NCBI RefSeq assembly: GCF_007859315.1
Contig: NZ_VOHA01000038.1
Location: forward strand, 1-43,634
Source: Reyranella sp. CPCC 100927
GTDB taxonomy: Bacteria > Pseudomonadota > Alphaproteobacteria > Reyranellales > Reyranellaceae
DNA: 43,634 bases
Reading direction: 5' to 3'
The translations under genes and the position numbers were made by a program. This document shows positions 1-8,153 of this stretch, in pieces. How positions within the stretch are numbered: the stretch's first letter is position 1; each line of letters opens with the position of its first letter. Below the pieces are notes generated by a model. That model saw nothing but the letters and a program-made list of their open reading frames with translations, had not been told where the DNA came from and did not search any database.

Positions 1-63
1 ATCGGCCTCAACGGCAAGAGCCACGCGCTCAACGGCAAGATGGGCATGCGGTTCCATTGGTGA
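1..63 (+). CDS. C-terminal end of a truncated unknown protein
   Basis: The window opens inside an open frame that reads 20 residues, ending in MGMRFHW, to a TGA at 61-63. The last residues alternate and end in an aromatic Trp, as the final strand of an outer-membrane beta-barrel often does, but 20 residues cannot establish a family. A hairpin repeat follows 10 bp after the stop and could act as its terminator. Function unknown. Confidence 0.4.
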   Translation: MGLNGKSHALNGKMGMRFHW

Positions 64-73
64 TCATCGAAAA

Positions 74-154
74 CCTGGGAGCGCGGGCGTCTCGCCCGCA
101 TCGAATGCTTGCTTTCGCCTTGATATGAGCGGGCGGGACGCCCGCGCTCCCAGG
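74..154. repeat. Inverted repeat, family A (full copy)
   Basis: The left arm (CCTGGGAGCGCGGGCGTCTC and on) and the right arm (ending GACGCCCGCGCTCCCAGG) are reverse complements around a roughly 25-bp spacer, giving a long hairpin. Related copies lie at 23957, 33706, 34656, 35568 (half) and 39459. The copy lies between two genes read in the same direction. It looks like a REP/BIME-type element. No transposase or RAYT gene is seen nearby. Confidence 0.85.
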
Positions 155-239
155 GGTGATGCACCTCAATGACGCTTGTCTTGAACCGCTCGCTCTTTCA
201 TCATTTCAGGGATACCGCGAAACGCGGTAGATCACTGGC

Positions 240-1499
240 ATGCGCCAGCACATGAGATGGATCACGCTGCTGATCAGCGCCATGCTGATCACCCCGGCGC
301 AGGCCGCGCCGGAGCTGCCGCCGGGCGTCCGCCTGATCGACGGCTATATTCCGCGTTTCGACCAGAAGCGCCGCATGGACGCCCTCTATGGGCACCGCCT
401 CGACGATTTCCGCAAACAGATCCTGAAGCGCGGCGCGGCGGGCGAGTACCTGCCGTGCTCGAGCCAGATCCTCGACGAGGCGGACTGGCTGATCGGCTCG
501 ACCCGCGACACCGCCCGCATCGAGCGGCGGCTCGACGATCTCAGCAAGAGCCTCACCCAGTCGGCGGAACAGCAACGGGCCGCCGGCGAGCAGTCACCAT
601 CGGATGGATCCTGGGGCGGCTGCTACGAGGCATGGTTCCTGCGCATGTGGACCTCGGCGGATCCGCTGAAGGAGTTGGTGGCACAGGGGCGCCAGCCGGT
701 CCATCCACTGGGCTTCCTCAAGGAGGTCGACTCGCCGCAGAAGATCGTCGAGCGTTTCCGGCGGCTGACCACGTCGCGCGTCCTGGACGACGGCATCGAC
801 AACCGCAAGGAGCTCAATCTCACCGTCACCGGCCTGGGCCAGCTGCTGTTCCTGCCGCAGCTCGCCGGCGTGTTCCCGCCGGACTGGCCGCGCGCCCCGG
901 TATCGGCGGCGCTGATCGAATACATGGACCGCGAATGGCAGGACCCCAAGACCGGCTACTGGGGTGCCTGGTATCAACTGGGCGATCGGCTGATCAAGAC
1001 CGAGGACCTCAGCGTCACGTTTCATATCGCCAGCTACCGTGACGGGCGCATCGAACGCCTGCCTGAGCTGATCCGCACGACGTTCCGCACGCGCGAACGC
1101 AGCTATCCCTACGGCTGGCAGGATCGCGGCGCGCAGAATTGCCACCACGCCTACGACGTGGTGCGGCTGGTGCGCTTCGGCTGGTCGGACATGAACGACA
1201 TGCAAAAGGCGTTCGCGCGGGCGCAACTGGCGATCATCCTCGCCCGCACGATCCGCCTGTCGATCAACAGCGTCGGCGAGGTCGATACGCGACCCTACAA
1301 CAGGGTCGCCGAGGCCTACTATTTCTGTACCAGCCTGCTCGATGACATCGGTTATTTCCGCCGCTCGCGCAATTTCTGGTCAAATCTCGAGTTCGACGGC
1401 GAGGACCTGCGCGAGAAGCTGCTGGCCCAACTGAAGGACCTGCCGGGCGACGATCCGATGATCAGCGCCGCCCGCCGCAAGCTGGAGCTGCGGGATTAG
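240..1499 (+). CDS. Secreted protein of unknown function, 419 aa
   Basis: The N-terminus reads as a Sec signal peptide: positive residues, then ITLLISAMLITPAQA, with likely cleavage at AQA-AP. A second in-frame ATG at 252 (MRWITLL) is an equally possible start. The mature part is rich in Trp, Tyr and Arg, with segments such as GYWGAWYQLGD, DLSVTFHIASYRDG and NCHHAYDVVRLVRFGW. Such His/Trp-rich helical repeats recall alpha/alpha-toroid proteins (terpene cyclase or glycan-acting folds), but I see no diagnostic catalytic motif. The mature part has cysteines (CSSQ, GGCYEAW, NCHH, YFCTS) that could form disulfides in the periplasm. It is a single gene followed by a repeat. The function is not recognised. 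Confidence 0.75.
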   Translation: MRQHMRWITLLISAMLITPAQAAPELPPGVRLIDGYIPRFDQKRRMDALYGHRLDDFRKQILKRGAAGEYLPCSSQILDEADWLIGSTRDTARIERRLDDLSKSLTQSAEQQRAAGEQSPSDGSWGGCYEAWFLRMWTSADPLKELVAQGRQPVHPLGFLKEVDSPQKIVERFRRLTTSRVLDDGIDNRKELNLTVTGLGQLLFLPQLAGVFPPDWPRAPVSAALIEYMDREWQDPKTGYWGAWYQLGDRLIKTEDLSVTFHIASYRDGRIERLPELIRTTFRTRERSYPYGWQDRGAQNCHHAYDVVRLVRFGWSDMNDMQKAFARAQLAIILARTIRLSINSVGEVDTRPYNRVAEAYYFCTSLLDDIGYFRRSRNFWSNLEFDGEDLREKLLAQLKDLPGDDPMISAARRKLELRD

Positions 1500-1530
1500 A
1501 CTGGTGTGAGTTATCCATTGATGAATCGGT

Positions 1531-1652
1531 CGTCCTGAGCGCAGCGAAGGATCTTGCGGTGGACCGCTCAAAAGAATGTCGGCGATGGCGATATCAGTCC
1601 CCGATCGCGCTGCCACCCACACCGCAGGATCCTTCGCTGCGCTCCGGATGAC
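1531..1652. repeat. Inverted repeat, family B (long copy)
   Basis: The arms 1532-1561 (GTCCTGAGCGCAGCGAAGGA and on) and 1620-1652 (ending TTCGCTGCGCTCCGGATGAC) are near-perfect reverse complements around a spacer of about 58 bp. The same core occurs at 15842-15908 and, in minimal form, at 18928-18956. It lies between convergent genes, where it could work as a bidirectional terminator. Confidence 0.8.
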
Positions 1653-1679
1653 GGCAAGCCGTTTCCAACGTCAGCCGCT

Positions 1680-1976
1680 CTAGCGGTTACCCGGCTTGCC
1701 CTCCAGCGCCTGCACGCGGCGTTCGAGGGCGGCCAGGCGGTCGGTGAGCTCGTTGATGCGCAGCGCCGCCGCCTCGGTGTCCACCGCGACCGAGGCGACG
1801 CCCATCGCGACGGCCAGCATCTGGGGGTCCATCGTCGTACTGTCGACCTTGGCGACGGCGCTGCCGATGCCCGGTACCGATAGACCCGCTGGTTTGTCGA
1901 CGCTCGCGCCTGCCAGCCAGCCGGTGACGAAAATGCCAGCGGCAGCGAGCGCCGTGGCTATCCGCGTGGGCTTCAT
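1680..1976 (-). CDS. Small exported or membrane-anchored coiled-coil protein, 98 aa
   Basis: MKPTRIATALAAAGIFVTGW gives a short positive start and one hydrophobic segment, either a signal peptide or an N-terminal anchor. The middle is Ala/Val/Ser-rich (VAVAMG-like stretches). The C-terminal third, INELTDRLAALERRVQALEG, has leucines at heptad spacing, typical of a short coiled coil. It has no cysteine and no catalytic motif. It is convergent with the secreted protein at 240-1499 and separated from it by a family B repeat. A periplasmic oligomerising protein is the most that can be said. Unknown function. Confidence 0.65.
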   Translation of the reverse strand: MKPTRIATALAAAGIFVTGWLAGASVDKPAGLSVPGIGSAVAKVDSTTMDPQMLAVAMGVASVAVDTEAAALRINELTDRLAALERRVQALEGKPGNR

Positions 1977-2061
1977 ATCGTTCTCTCCCTCGGCCGCGCG
2001 GCTGCAACAGCAACGACACCCTCATGGCGCTCAACGAGTATCCGCTTCTTGTGGCGCGCTG

Positions 2062-2637
2062 TCACCGTTGCGCCACCCGTTCGGTCGGGCGAAATGACTC
2101 CAGGAATGCATCGACTCGCGGCCGCGCGGTGGTCCACCGCTGCCGGGACACGACGACCTCCGCGCGATACACCGCCGTCGTCGTCGTGCAGATCCGTGCT
2201 ACGTAGTGCAGGTTGACGGGTACCGATGCCTGCACGCGGCGACCCGGGGTCCCGGAAAAACACGCCTCGGTCCGGTCGAAGTCCACGCCATTCGGCTCCA
2301 TGACCGCGAGGCTCCGTGCCGTGAATTCGCGGGCGACGTCGGCCGCACTGCGACCACCGCGGGTGGACTGCGGCAGCGGGATGACCGTAACGCTATAGAC
2401 CTCGTCGGGCGTTCCGGTCAGGTAGTGCGTGGCCGGCAATGCCCCCTCACGCCATGGCCGTACCTGCACCGTGCCCGGGAAGCGGATCGCGAAACTGCCA
2501 TCGGACGCCCGATAGTCGATCCAGTTGCTGATCGACGGTATTGCCGGCAGCTGGGCCTGAGCCGATGTTATCGAACACGCCGGCAGGCACGCGAGGGTGA
2601 CTGGGATATACGCCGCCAGTGCTTTCTTTTTCATCAT
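2062..2637 (-). CDS. Secreted protein of unknown function, 191 aa
   Basis: The start has two consecutive ATGs (2637 and 2634), then KKK and a hydrophobic segment ending AQA-QL at about residue 29, a signal peptide. 'LACLPAC' is a weak lipobox alternative. The mature part (SDGSFAIRFPGTVQVRPWRE) looks like a small beta-rich domain of the type that begins 'F.v.fPg', found in many short exported proteins of unknown role. It has two cysteines (EACFSG and ARICTT) that may pair. It lies 85 bp upstream of, and on the same strand as, the 98-aa exported protein, so the two may be co-expressed. Confidence 0.7.
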   Translation of the reverse strand: MMKKKALAAYIPVTLACLPACSITSAQAQLPAIPSISNWIDYRASDGSFAIRFPGTVQVRPWREGALPATHYLTGTPDEVYSVTVIPLPQSTRGGRSAADVAREFTARSLAVMEPNGVDFDRTEACFSGTPGRRVQASVPVNLHYVARICTTTTAVYRAEVVVSRQRWTTARPRVDAFLESFRPTERVAQR

Positions 2638-3191
2638 CTTGGGACAGCTTTCTGCTTACGAGACGTCGTTGGAATCTCTTTTCACGAAACCGCTCCGCCC
2701 CGGGGCGAGCACAAAGCCATATGCTTCTCCTGTACAGGGATGCGCGGCGCACGCCCGGCATGGATCCGGCGTACCCTCGATCACACCCCTTCCGAAGGAA
2801 TGGCCGACCTTGGGCGCTTGCGCATGCCAGCAGCACGGCGAGGGAAACAATGCGGTATTGTTCGCAGGACAGGCTCGGGAGATTCAGATTTCTTGAAGGC
2901 CAAGCCGGCCTGTTGGAAATCCAGGCGCCCTACTTGTGAATCGTTCTTAAAGAGAATCAAAATTCACTATTTACATTATATCCCCCCAGAAATTTCACTT
3001 ATTACCGCTCTATTCAATGTAATTGGAGTTTCCTATGAAGAGATCGTATTACATATCCAAATCACTCTATCACGCGATCATGACTTCTTCCATTCATATT
3101 ACTAAGTAATCTAATGTTTTTGATCCAGGATCACCACACCCGTCGAGCGCGACATTTCCACGCGACGCTGTCGATCCTCTGATGATCGCCG
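2638..3191. other. 554-bp intergenic stretch with an AT-rich island
   Basis: There is no convincing long gene between the secreted protein start (2637) and the MscS gene end (3192). From about 2930 to 3125 the sequence turns conspicuously AT-rich, with runs such as ATTCACTATTTACATTATAT, unlike anything else in the window. The open frame reading through it from 2206 is a non-coding continuation of an antisense frame. A possible 24-codon ORF inside it is listed separately. The change in base composition suggests acquired or decayed DNA. Confidence 0.6.
3035..3109 (+). CDS. Possible micropeptide ORF, 24 aa
   Basis: Within the AT-rich island an ATG follows a GGAG seven bases upstream and opens 24 codons to a TAA. 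The product would begin MKRSYYISKS and end SIHITK. It is basic, Tyr/Ser/Ile-rich, has no hydrophobic helix, and its codon use is unlike that of the surrounding genes. The evidence is only the ribosome-binding site plus frame. Chance is quite possible in AT-rich DNA. Confidence 0.15.
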   Translation: MKRSYYISKSLYHAIMTSSIHITK

Positions 3192-5402
3192 TCAGGAAGG
3201 AGCGCCGGCTGTGGCCGACGACTGCGCATGGGCGGCGGCTCCACCCAACACCGCGGGGTCGACCGGGCCGCCGCCCAGGGCCTGGACGTTGACCATGGTC
3301 TGGGCGAACTCGATTCCCAATGCCGGGAAGGCCTGGAACATGCGCTTGACAGCCTGGCGCTGAATGTAGGTCGGCTTGATCGGACGGCAGGTAAACTTGA
3401 AGCGCAGCACGAGGGCGTTGTCCGCGATGTCGGCGACACCCTGCATCTTGAGCGGCTGCAGCATGTCGCGCTTGAACTCCGGCTCGTTCATCATCTCCTG
3501 GCCGATCTTCTTGACCGCCTTGCGCACCTTCTCGAAGTCGGTGTTGCGCGCAAAGCGCAGATTGAACTTCACCGTGGTCCAGTCGCGGCTGAAGTTGCTG
3601 ATCTGGCCGAGCTGACCGAACGGAATGGTGTGTACCTGGCCGTTCTGATGACGCAGTCGGATCGAGCGCAGGGTGAAGCCTTCCACGATGCCCTTGGCCT
3701 TGCCGACATCGAGATATTCGCCGACACGGAAGGCGTCGTCGGCCAGGTAGAAAACCCCCGACACGACATCGCGCACCAACGCCTGGCTGCCGAACGAGAT
3801 CGCGAGGCCGATCACCGAGGCGCCGGCGATCAGCGGGGCGATGTTGACGCCCAGTTCCGACAACACGACCAGGGTTGTGAGCACCACGATGACGACCGCC
3901 ATGGCGATCCGCATCACCGGCAGCAATGTGCGCAGCCGCGAGACATTGGTCGGGGCGGCGTTTTCCATGTCCTCGGGATCGCCACCGGGCGCCATGACCG
4001 GGTTGCGCGCGGCATAGCGGTCGGCGAGGAATTGCACAGTCTCCCAGGCAACGTAGGCCAGGAACAGGATCGTGCCGACCGTGATGCCGGACCGCGCCAC
4101 CCGCCACATGTCTTCAGGACGGACCAGCGCCAGGACTTCCACCACCCACGTCTCGGCCACCATCACGAACGCCACGATGCGGACGAGAACGCGCAGGCAG
4201 CGGGCGGCAACGTCGATGAACCGCGGCGCCGCGATGCCGGTCTCGGTGGTGCCCGCCGGTTTCGCCAACCGCCGCGTCACGTAGTCGAACAACGTTTCCA
4301 GCAGCACCAGGGCGATGACGACCCCCAGGCTGCGCACGATGGCTTGCGATACCTCGAAGCGCGCGAAGATCACGGCATAGAAATGCGCGGCGGCGATGGC
4401 GAGGAAAAGCGCGATGGCGAAGATGAACCACTGCCGCGCCAGGGCGATGCGGATATGCTCGCCCGCATGATGCGTGTGTTCGACCATGGCCACGAGCCAG
4501 CGCGCCACGGGCGCGCGCACGAACCATATCGCCCCGATATAGGCCACCGCCAGAACGACGGTATGGACGACGGCCGCTGCCGACATGGCATCCGGCGGCG
4601 TGCCGGCGCCGTTGAGGAACGATGACCAGGACCGCACCGCCGCCGTCATCATCGTCACGAACGACAGCGCGTAGTAGATGCGGCGGGCATCGGCATCGTT
4701 CACCGGCACGATGCGCGCCACCGGCAGACTGGGGCGGAACCACAGACGGAAGACCAGGACGTACGACCGCCAGGCCACAAGGCCGAACAGCAGGAGGGTA
4801 GCCAGCCGCGCCGGCGTGTCCTCACCGGCAAACCACCAGCCACCCACCGCGCGCGCCGCCACGGCCAGCACGAGGATCGGCACCATATCGACAGCGGCCA
4901 GACCCAGCAGGCGCCACGGCCCTGGTGCCGCATCATGGCCATGCAGAATACCGCGATGCGCGCCTACCAGCGCCCATCGCGCGACCAGTTCGGCGCCAAG
5001 TGCCAGCGCCACGGCCAGCGCCAGCAGCAGGAAGACGTTGAGCGTCCCGGCCCTTTCGAGGGTTCGGCGGTTGAGCTGATCAACGACAATACCGGTATGG
5101 CGGAACAGGTCCGGAAAAGCACCGAGCACGACCTGAACGCGATCCGCCAGCACACGCGATTCGGTCCGGAACTGGCCGTCATCGCTGGGCTTGGCCGGCG
5201 CCGTCGTATCGGTCGCGCCGGGCTTGCGCGCGATCGTGCCCTGCTCCGTGAGCTTCTTGACCACGGCGCCACTGATGGCGTCGACCAGCGCGTCAAACTG
5301 CTGCTGGGTCATTCCGGGCGGCGGTGCGGGCGGGACGGGCTGCGCCATGGTACCCGTCGCCATGCTGACCAGCAGTCCCAGCGCCAGCACAAGCGATCTC
5401 AT
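3192..5402 (-). CDS. Large mechanosensitive ion channel, MscS family
   Basis: The protein is about 736 aa from the ATG at 5402, chosen because MRSLVLALGLLVSMATGTMA is a clear signal peptide. A longer in-frame start at 5420 exists. A periplasmic N-terminal region (residues about 23-100) is followed by several membrane helices, then the conserved MscS core at roughly residues 490-700: pore-lining helix with APLIAGASVIGLAISFG, then SQALVRDVVSGVFYLADDAF, the beta domain GEYLDVGKAKGIVEGFTLRS and the alpha/beta domain. Small MscS proteins are about 290 aa, so this belongs to the long MscK/YbdG-like group. It would open under membrane tension and release solutes on osmotic downshock. It lies downstream of the SSB-like gene with a 180-bp gap, so is probably transcribed on its own. 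Confidence 0.9.
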   Translation of the reverse strand: MRSLVLALGLLVSMATGTMAQPVPPAPPPGMTQQQFDALVDAISGAVVKKLTEQGTIARKPGATDTTAPAKPSDDGQFRTESRVLADRVQVVLGAFPDLFRHTGIVVDQLNRRTLERAGTLNVFLLLALAVALALGAELVARWALVGAHRGILHGHDAAPGPWRLLGLAAVDMVPILVLAVAARAVGGWWFAGEDTPARLATLLLFGLVAWRSYVLVFRLWFRPSLPVARIVPVNDADARRIYYALSFVTMMTAAVRSWSSFLNGAGTPPDAMSAAAVVHTVVLAVAYIGAIWFVRAPVARWLVAMVEHTHHAGEHIRIALARQWFIFAIALFLAIAAAHFYAVIFARFEVSQAIVRSLGVVIALVLLETLFDYVTRRLAKPAGTTETGIAAPRFIDVAARCLRVLVRIVAFVMVAETWVVEVLALVRPEDMWRVARSGITVGTILFLAYVAWETVQFLADRYAARNPVMAPGGDPEDMENAAPTNVSRLRTLLPVMRIAMAVVIVVLTTLVVLSELGVNIAPLIAGASVIGLAISFGSQALVRDVVSGVFYLADDAFRVGEYLDVGKAKGIVEGFTLRSIRLRHQNGQVHTIPFGQLGQISNFSRDWTTVKFNLRFARNTDFEKVRKAVKKIGQEMMNEPEFKRDMLQPLKMQGVADIADNALVLRFKFTCRPIKPTYIQRQAVKRMFQAFPALGIEFAQTMVNVQALGGGPVDPAVLGGAAAHAQSSATAGAPS

Positions 5403-5582
5403 CGCCCCATCAAGACACATCCGATTCAGCCGCGGTTGTGAACGACATGGAAACGCAGCGCCGAACTCGCCGTTTCGCCTCTCACGGGCAATCTCCCGAC
5501 GCGTCTGGAATGAAAGTGCACGTGATCAAGTACCGCCAGCGGCGGCCACGCGCGCGGTCCAGCATCGCTGCTGATGATCGGG

Positions 5583-5987
5583 CTACGCCATCTGGAGCTG
5601 ACGCGCTCTGCCGATGCTGCATTCGGGCGCTTGGCGTTCGGGCGACGGTTGATGGGCTGCGGCGCAATCGGCGCTGCGCTTGCTCGCCAGCTTGCAGAAC
5701 TGCGTAGCGATCAGATCGACGGTGTACCTGGTTTCACCATCTTCGTATGAGCCTTCGCACAGACGCCCCGTCACCAGCACGAGATCGCCGTCGTTGACGT
5801 GCTGCATGATGTAGGCCTGCACGTTTTCAGGAAGGACGGTGACGGTGTTCCAGTGCGGTTGGTCAACATAGGAGCCGTCGCGCTGCTGGACCCTGTAGTT
5901 GGCGCATATCGACACCCTTGTCGTAGCGCCGACCGTGGTGACATGGCCAACGCGGCCCAGAATGCGAAACTCAGCCTCGTTTATCAT
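5583..5987 (-). CDS. Single-stranded DNA-binding protein-like (OB fold), 134 aa
   Basis: The first 100 residues follow the SSB OB-fold pattern: NEAEFRILGRVGHVT, then TRVSICANYRVQQRDGSYVD, HWNTVTVLPENVQAYIMQHV and GDLVLVTGRLCEGSYEDGET, matching strands and the 'G..v.v.G+l....y.d..g' motif of the family. Housekeeping SSB ends in an acidic DDDIPF-type tip that recruits partners. This one ends RARQLQMA, so the tip is absent. It is therefore more likely an accessory SSB, of the kind seen on mobile elements, than the essential copy. The start at 5987 has a GGAGCTCC element just upstream. Confidence 0.8.
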   Translation of the reverse strand: MINEAEFRILGRVGHVTTVGATTRVSICANYRVQQRDGSYVDQPHWNTVTVLPENVQAYIMQHVNDGDLVLVTGRLCEGSYEDGETRYTVDLIATQFCKLASKRSADCAAAHQPSPERQAPECSIGRARQLQMA

Positions 5988-6327
5988 AGCGGAGCTCCCT
6001 CGTACTGCTCACCTGTGTGAGCCTCGTCAAATGGCCAGGGATGCCTGCGGTGCCATTGTTGATGTCCGCCGCACGGCAACAACGACACTGCTTTCAGTTA
6101 ACATATCAAACATATGTCTATGCTCCTGTCGCCGCAGACTGGAATTGCGGGACGGCAAAGTCCAATCGGTAAGTTTTGAGCCACTAATCGGACTCGGTTA
6201 TCAATGCGTCAACCAGCAGGATTAAGTCGATCGCGGGCGGCCGCACCGGCGGCAGAGACTACGGCGCTGCAGAGCCGGCATCGGAAAGACAATCTGCAGT
6301 CCGTCGAGATCAAGCTGTGCGAGGACA
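5988..6327. other. 340-bp intergenic region upstream of the SSB-like gene
   Basis: This is leader DNA for the SSB-like gene (leftward) and the tail of the LysR gene. A perfect 6-bp stem with a 4-base loop, GCTCACCTGTGTGAGC, occurs at 6007-6022, some 20 bp upstream of the SSB start codon, where it would fall in the mRNA leader. A locally AT-rich segment at about 6098-6120 (TTAACATATCAAACATATG) is a plausible promoter area. No gene is supported here. Confidence 0.4.
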
Positions 6328-7311
6328 TCATGTTCCCGTGGAAGCCCGGCGTGTCGAGCCACGAACTGGCGGCTGGCGATGAGATGCCAACTCGGCGGCG
6401 ATCTTCCACATGGTCGCCGTCGCCGGATGCCCCTCACCTTGAGCGCGTAGCAAGACGAGGCCGGTCTCGGCATCCAAGCCCTCGATGGGGCGACTGACCA
6501 TCGGCGCCAGGCCAGCGAGATGCGATCGACCAAACCAGCCCAGGCTTATCGCCGGCACACGCTTAACCGCGCCATAGCGCTCGACTGCCAGCGCATTGCG
6601 TTCCGGTGGACGGGTGAGGGTACCACCCGCAGAGCGCACGAATTGCAGGATCGCAGTGATCAGTGCGACGCCGTACGCGCGATCGAACATTGCGATCCGC
6701 ATTTTCTTCAGCGCGGACAGCGGCAGGACCGCATGGCGGCTGGCAGGGTGCTCCCGCGGCAGGAGAACCTCCACTCGGCGGCGGCGTAGAACAAGGCGTT
6801 CGATTTCCGTCACTGACGCGCTATGGGGGTCGAGCGGCGAATATGTCACCGCGCCACCCAGCATCGGCTCGATCAGCAGTGCGAGATCTATTTCGCGCCG
6901 CGCAAGAGCCGCGCGCAGTCGCGCATCCGTGTCATTGGCAACGCGCAGTGGGATGTCAGGCCGCTGCAGAATGAAACGATCCAGAAGGTTGACCCGCTCG
7001 GCGACGAGCATTGTCTGGACGGTGGCACCGATGGCCAGCTGATTGGTCTGGATCGCGCGCGCTGTATTCCTGGCGATCTCCGTCTCGAACAACATACGCC
7101 GGGCATTGCCAAGAAAGAGACGGCCCTGCACCGACAATTCGACGACGCGACTCGTGCGGTTGAACAGCGGAAACCCAAGAAGCCGCTCGAACTCCCTGAT
7201 TTGCGCCGAAAGCGCCGGCTGCGACACTTGGAGACGCGCGGCCGCGCGGCCGAAAGAGCGTTCTTCGGCGACGGCCACGAAAGCGCGATATGGCTTGGCG
7301 TCAATATCCAT
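6328..7311 (-). CDS. LysR-family transcriptional regulator
   Basis: The 327-aa protein starts at the ATG at 7311 (MDIDAKPYRAFVAVAEERSF). Residues about 1-60 form the LysR winged helix-turn-helix, with SFGRAAARLQVSQPALSAQI and then FERLLGFPLFNRTSR, a textbook match. The remainder is the periplasmic-binding-protein-like effector domain (LAIGATVQTML, ALARREIDLALLIEP). Length is slightly above the usual 290-310 aa through an Arg/Ser-rich tail (RGSTRRASTGT). LysR regulators usually control a divergent neighbour. Here the divergent gene, 387 bp away, is a short TetR-type protein, so the target is unclear. Confidence 0.88.
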   Translation of the reverse strand: MDIDAKPYRAFVAVAEERSFGRAAARLQVSQPALSAQIREFERLLGFPLFNRTSRVVELSVQGRLFLGNARRMLFETEIARNTARAIQTNQLAIGATVQTMLVAERVNLLDRFILQRPDIPLRVANDTDARLRAALARREIDLALLIEPMLGGAVTYSPLDPHSASVTEIERLVLRRRRVEVLLPREHPASRHAVLPLSALKKMRIAMFDRAYGVALITAILQFVRSAGGTLTRPPERNALAVERYGAVKRVPAISLGWFGRSHLAGLAPMVSRPIEGLDAETGLVLLRAQGEGHPATATMWKIAAELASHRQPPVRGSTRRASTGT

Positions 7312-7698
7312 GGCGCGACCGGCCCGGCGCAATCCTATGGCGACTTAGAATCGATCTAGGGTGTGTGTCCGACAATAGCGTCTTGGACGTGGGCTGACGT
7401 TCAGCGAGTGCTCGTCGAGAGAGCTCATCATCCTCAGACTACTCGTGCCTCTAATGGCTTGAGGACGTAGCAAAGTTGTGGGTACCTCACAATCACAATT
7501 GCGCGATATTCTTCTATTATTTGTAATAATACATGCCTGCCGACTATCTGTTTCAGTCATACTTCGGCTCGCTTGTTAACGATCCGTTTGAACGATGTAT
7601 TTGCTGGGCAGCGCTATCGTATTTTGATAAAAATTCGATATCGAAGGATTTTCCCGCACGCCAGTACGTGACCTCCTTTGTCAGCAAGCGGCGATAAC
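7312..7698. other. 387-bp divergent regulatory region between LysR and TetR-type genes
   Basis: No gene is supported. The stretch is AT-richer than its flanks and holds two symmetric sites: TATTATTTGTAATAATA at 7515-7531 (7-bp arms) and the perfect palindrome TTCGATATCGAA at 7634-7645. Both are candidates for regulator binding, and promoters for both divergent genes should lie here. Confidence 0.5.
7634..7645. promoter_or_regulatory. Palindrome upstream of the TetR-type gene, putative operator
   Basis: The 12-bp perfect palindrome TTCGATATCGAA ends 53 bp upstream of the start of the TetR-type gene, inside an AT-rich segment (TTTTGATAAAAATTCGATATC). TetR proteins commonly bind such symmetric sites over their own promoter. 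The assignment is by position only. Confidence 0.35.
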
Positions 7699-8115
7699 AT
7701 GCCACAAGTAAGTATTGTTCTCTCTTCACCGGGTCAGGAGCGCGAGGAAGACGTCGCATGGTTCACGGACGGACGCCGGCGGCGCGGCCAGCGGACCCGG
7801 TCCCGGATCATCGACGTCACGCGCCGCCTCATGCGGACCGGGTGCTGGCAGCCAACCTCTGCCAACATCGCCACGGAGGCGGGCGTCAGCATGCGCGCTC
7901 TCTTCCAGCATTTCGCCAGCATGCAGAACCTGTATGCCGTCGCACTGGAAGACGCCGAGCTGTCACGCGAGATCGCAGCCCGGTTGCTGGGCGCGACGTT
8001 TCCCCAGGCCTGGGCCGGCCCTGTCGTACGGCTGATCATCGGCGGCCCGCCCGAGCCCACACTGTCACCGATGGCGACGATGTCATCAGAACCCATGGCT
8101 TCAGCCTCGGCCTGA
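7699..8115 (+). CDS. Short TetR/AcrR-type DNA-binding protein
   Basis: The 138-aa product starts at the ATG at 7699 (MPQVSIVLSS). Residues about 28-80 form a TetR helix-turn-helix: TRSRIIDVTRRLMRTGCWQP, ANIATEAGVSMRALFQHFAS, then MQNLYAVALED. TetR proteins normally run to 190-220 aa. Here only about 50 residues follow the HTH, and they end in a low-complexity tail (PTLSPMATMSSEPMASASA). The ligand-binding and dimerisation domain is therefore missing or nearly so, as if the 3' part was lost and the frame ran on. It converges on the histidine kinase gene, 38 bp away. It could be a decayed regulator or a small dominant DNA-binder. Confidence 0.65.
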   Translation: MPQVSIVLSSPGQEREEDVAWFTDGRRRRGQRTRSRIIDVTRRLMRTGCWQPTSANIATEAGVSMRALFQHFASMQNLYAVALEDAELSREIAARLLGATFPQAWAGPVVRLIIGGPPEPTLSPMATMSSEPMASASA

Positions 8116-8153
8116 GTTCCTCGGCGTGCCGCGGGCCAGACGTACGCCCGATC

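Noticed and set aside
2206-3105. 299-codon + strand frame entering the AT-rich island
   Set aside because: The first part is antisense to a signal-peptide protein, the last part is AT-rich non-coding sequence, and composition changes abruptly midway.
3228-4625. 465-codon + strand frame opposite the MscS gene
   Set aside because: Antisense shadow; the reverse frame encodes a clear MscS core with membrane helices.
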